5,343 nt of DNA, from NCBI GenBank assembly GCA_003661125.1, contig QMVO01000146.1, positions 1-5,343 on the forward strand, given 5' to 3'. Position numbers and translations under genes: made by a program. Position 1 is the stretch's first letter; each line of letters opens with the position of its first letter. This document shows, piece after piece, positions 5,232-5,343 of this stretch. Origin of the DNA: Methanosarcinales archaeon (lineage in GTDB: Archaea > Halobacteriota > Syntropharchaeia > Alkanophagales > Methanospirareceae). The notes under the pieces are model-generated. The model saw nothing but the letters and a program-made list of their open reading frames with translations, made no database searches and had not been told where the DNA came from.

Positions 5232-5343
5232 TTGCCAGTTGAAAGTTCCCGAACCGGACGATTGGTGGTGGCCGGGCTTCGCGGTAGTTCCGGCAAGAGC
5301 GTGCTGTCGCTCGGGCTGGCCCGTCAATGGAGCAGGAGCGGAG
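5232..5343 (+). CDS. dsrN: CobB/CbiA-type P-loop amide synthase, probable DsrN siroheme amidase (C-terminus cut off by window edge)
   Basis: Only 37 codons are visible. They carry RLVVAGLRGSSGKSVLSLGL at residues 10-29, a deviant Walker A loop (G15-x2-G18-x2-GKS) as in ATP-dependent cobyrinate a,c-diamide synthases. The GLRGSSGKS form is what I recall from the DsrN relatives linked to dsr genes, which are thought to convert siroheme to siroheme amide for DsrAB using glutamine and ATP. TTG 5232 is the first usual start after the in-frame TGA at 5220-5222; TTG 5262 or GTG 5265/5268 are alternatives but would trim the strand leading into the P-loop. Only a weak GAGTGAG lies upstream. Codon use is GC-rich and agrees with the 3' part of dsrB, not with the genes before 4556. 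The glutaminase domain is outside the window, so CbiA/CobB proper is not excluded. Confidence 0.7.
   Translation, partial: MPVESSRTGRLVVAGLRGSSGKSVLSLGLARQWSRSG

Noticed and set aside
4541..5296. 251-codon minus-strand open frame and a 143-codon plus-strand frame (4585-5016) over the 3' part of dsrB
   Set aside because: They open only in the GC-rich segment, where stops are rare, are low-complexity in Arg/Gly/His, and overlap conserved dsrB. They mark the composition shift rather than genes.
1..5343. CRISPR arrays, tRNA or rRNA genes, insertion sequences
   Set aside because: No regularly spaced repeats, no tRNA-like cloverleaf and no transposase or terminal inverted repeats were seen, including at the dsrB junction.

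Overview
The window carries a dissimilatory sulfite reductase (dsr) locus. About the first 4.56 kb looks like a sulfate-reducing archaeon of the Archaeoglobus type. This rests on moderate GC, AGA/AGG arginine and frequent ATA isoleucine codons, BRE/TATA promoters placed so that transcripts would be leaderless or short-leadered, and DsrA and DsrB N-termini that match my memory of Archaeoglobus fulgidus. No database search was possible.

Layout: (1) 1-714, minus strand, incomplete: a YkgJ-type CxxCC metal-binding protein with an extra C-terminal zinc-ribbon-like pair. (2) 715-788: a short divergent region with two back-to-back TATA elements. (3) 789-1535, plus: cobA, uroporphyrinogen-III C-methyltransferase, the first enzyme of siroheme synthesis. 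(4) 1516-2679, plus: a TPR-repeat protein of unknown function, overlapping cobA. (5) 2680-2810: a gap with a palindrome, a T-run terminator candidate, a strong archaeal promoter and a perfect Shine-Dalgarno. (6) 2811-4043 dsrA and 4040-5134 dsrB, overlapping by 4 nt. (7) 5135-5231: a GC-rich intercistronic stretch with a hairpin. (8) 5232-5343: the start of a P-loop amidotransferase-type gene that looks like dsrN.

The genes fit one theme. CobA starts siroheme synthesis, DsrAB is the siroheme enzyme that reduces sulfite, and DsrN is thought to amidate siroheme. The TPR protein sits between the cofactor and enzyme genes and could be an assembly or scaffold factor, but that is inference only.

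The most notable observation is an abrupt change inside dsrB, between about 4556 and 4600. GC rises from roughly 40-55% to roughly 58-72% per 60-base line, arginine codons switch from AGA to mostly CGN, and the protein changes from Archaeoglobus-like to Desulfotomaculum/Firmicutes-like. The reading frame stays open and the switch falls in the conserved CCxxMC siroheme-cluster motif. The downstream sequence keeps the second composition to the end of the window. A metagenome assembly chimera at a conserved k-mer is the simplest explanation; a real homologous recombination or transfer within dsrB is the exciting alternative. Until this is settled, dsrB and everything after it should not be assigned to the same organism as the first 4.5 kb.
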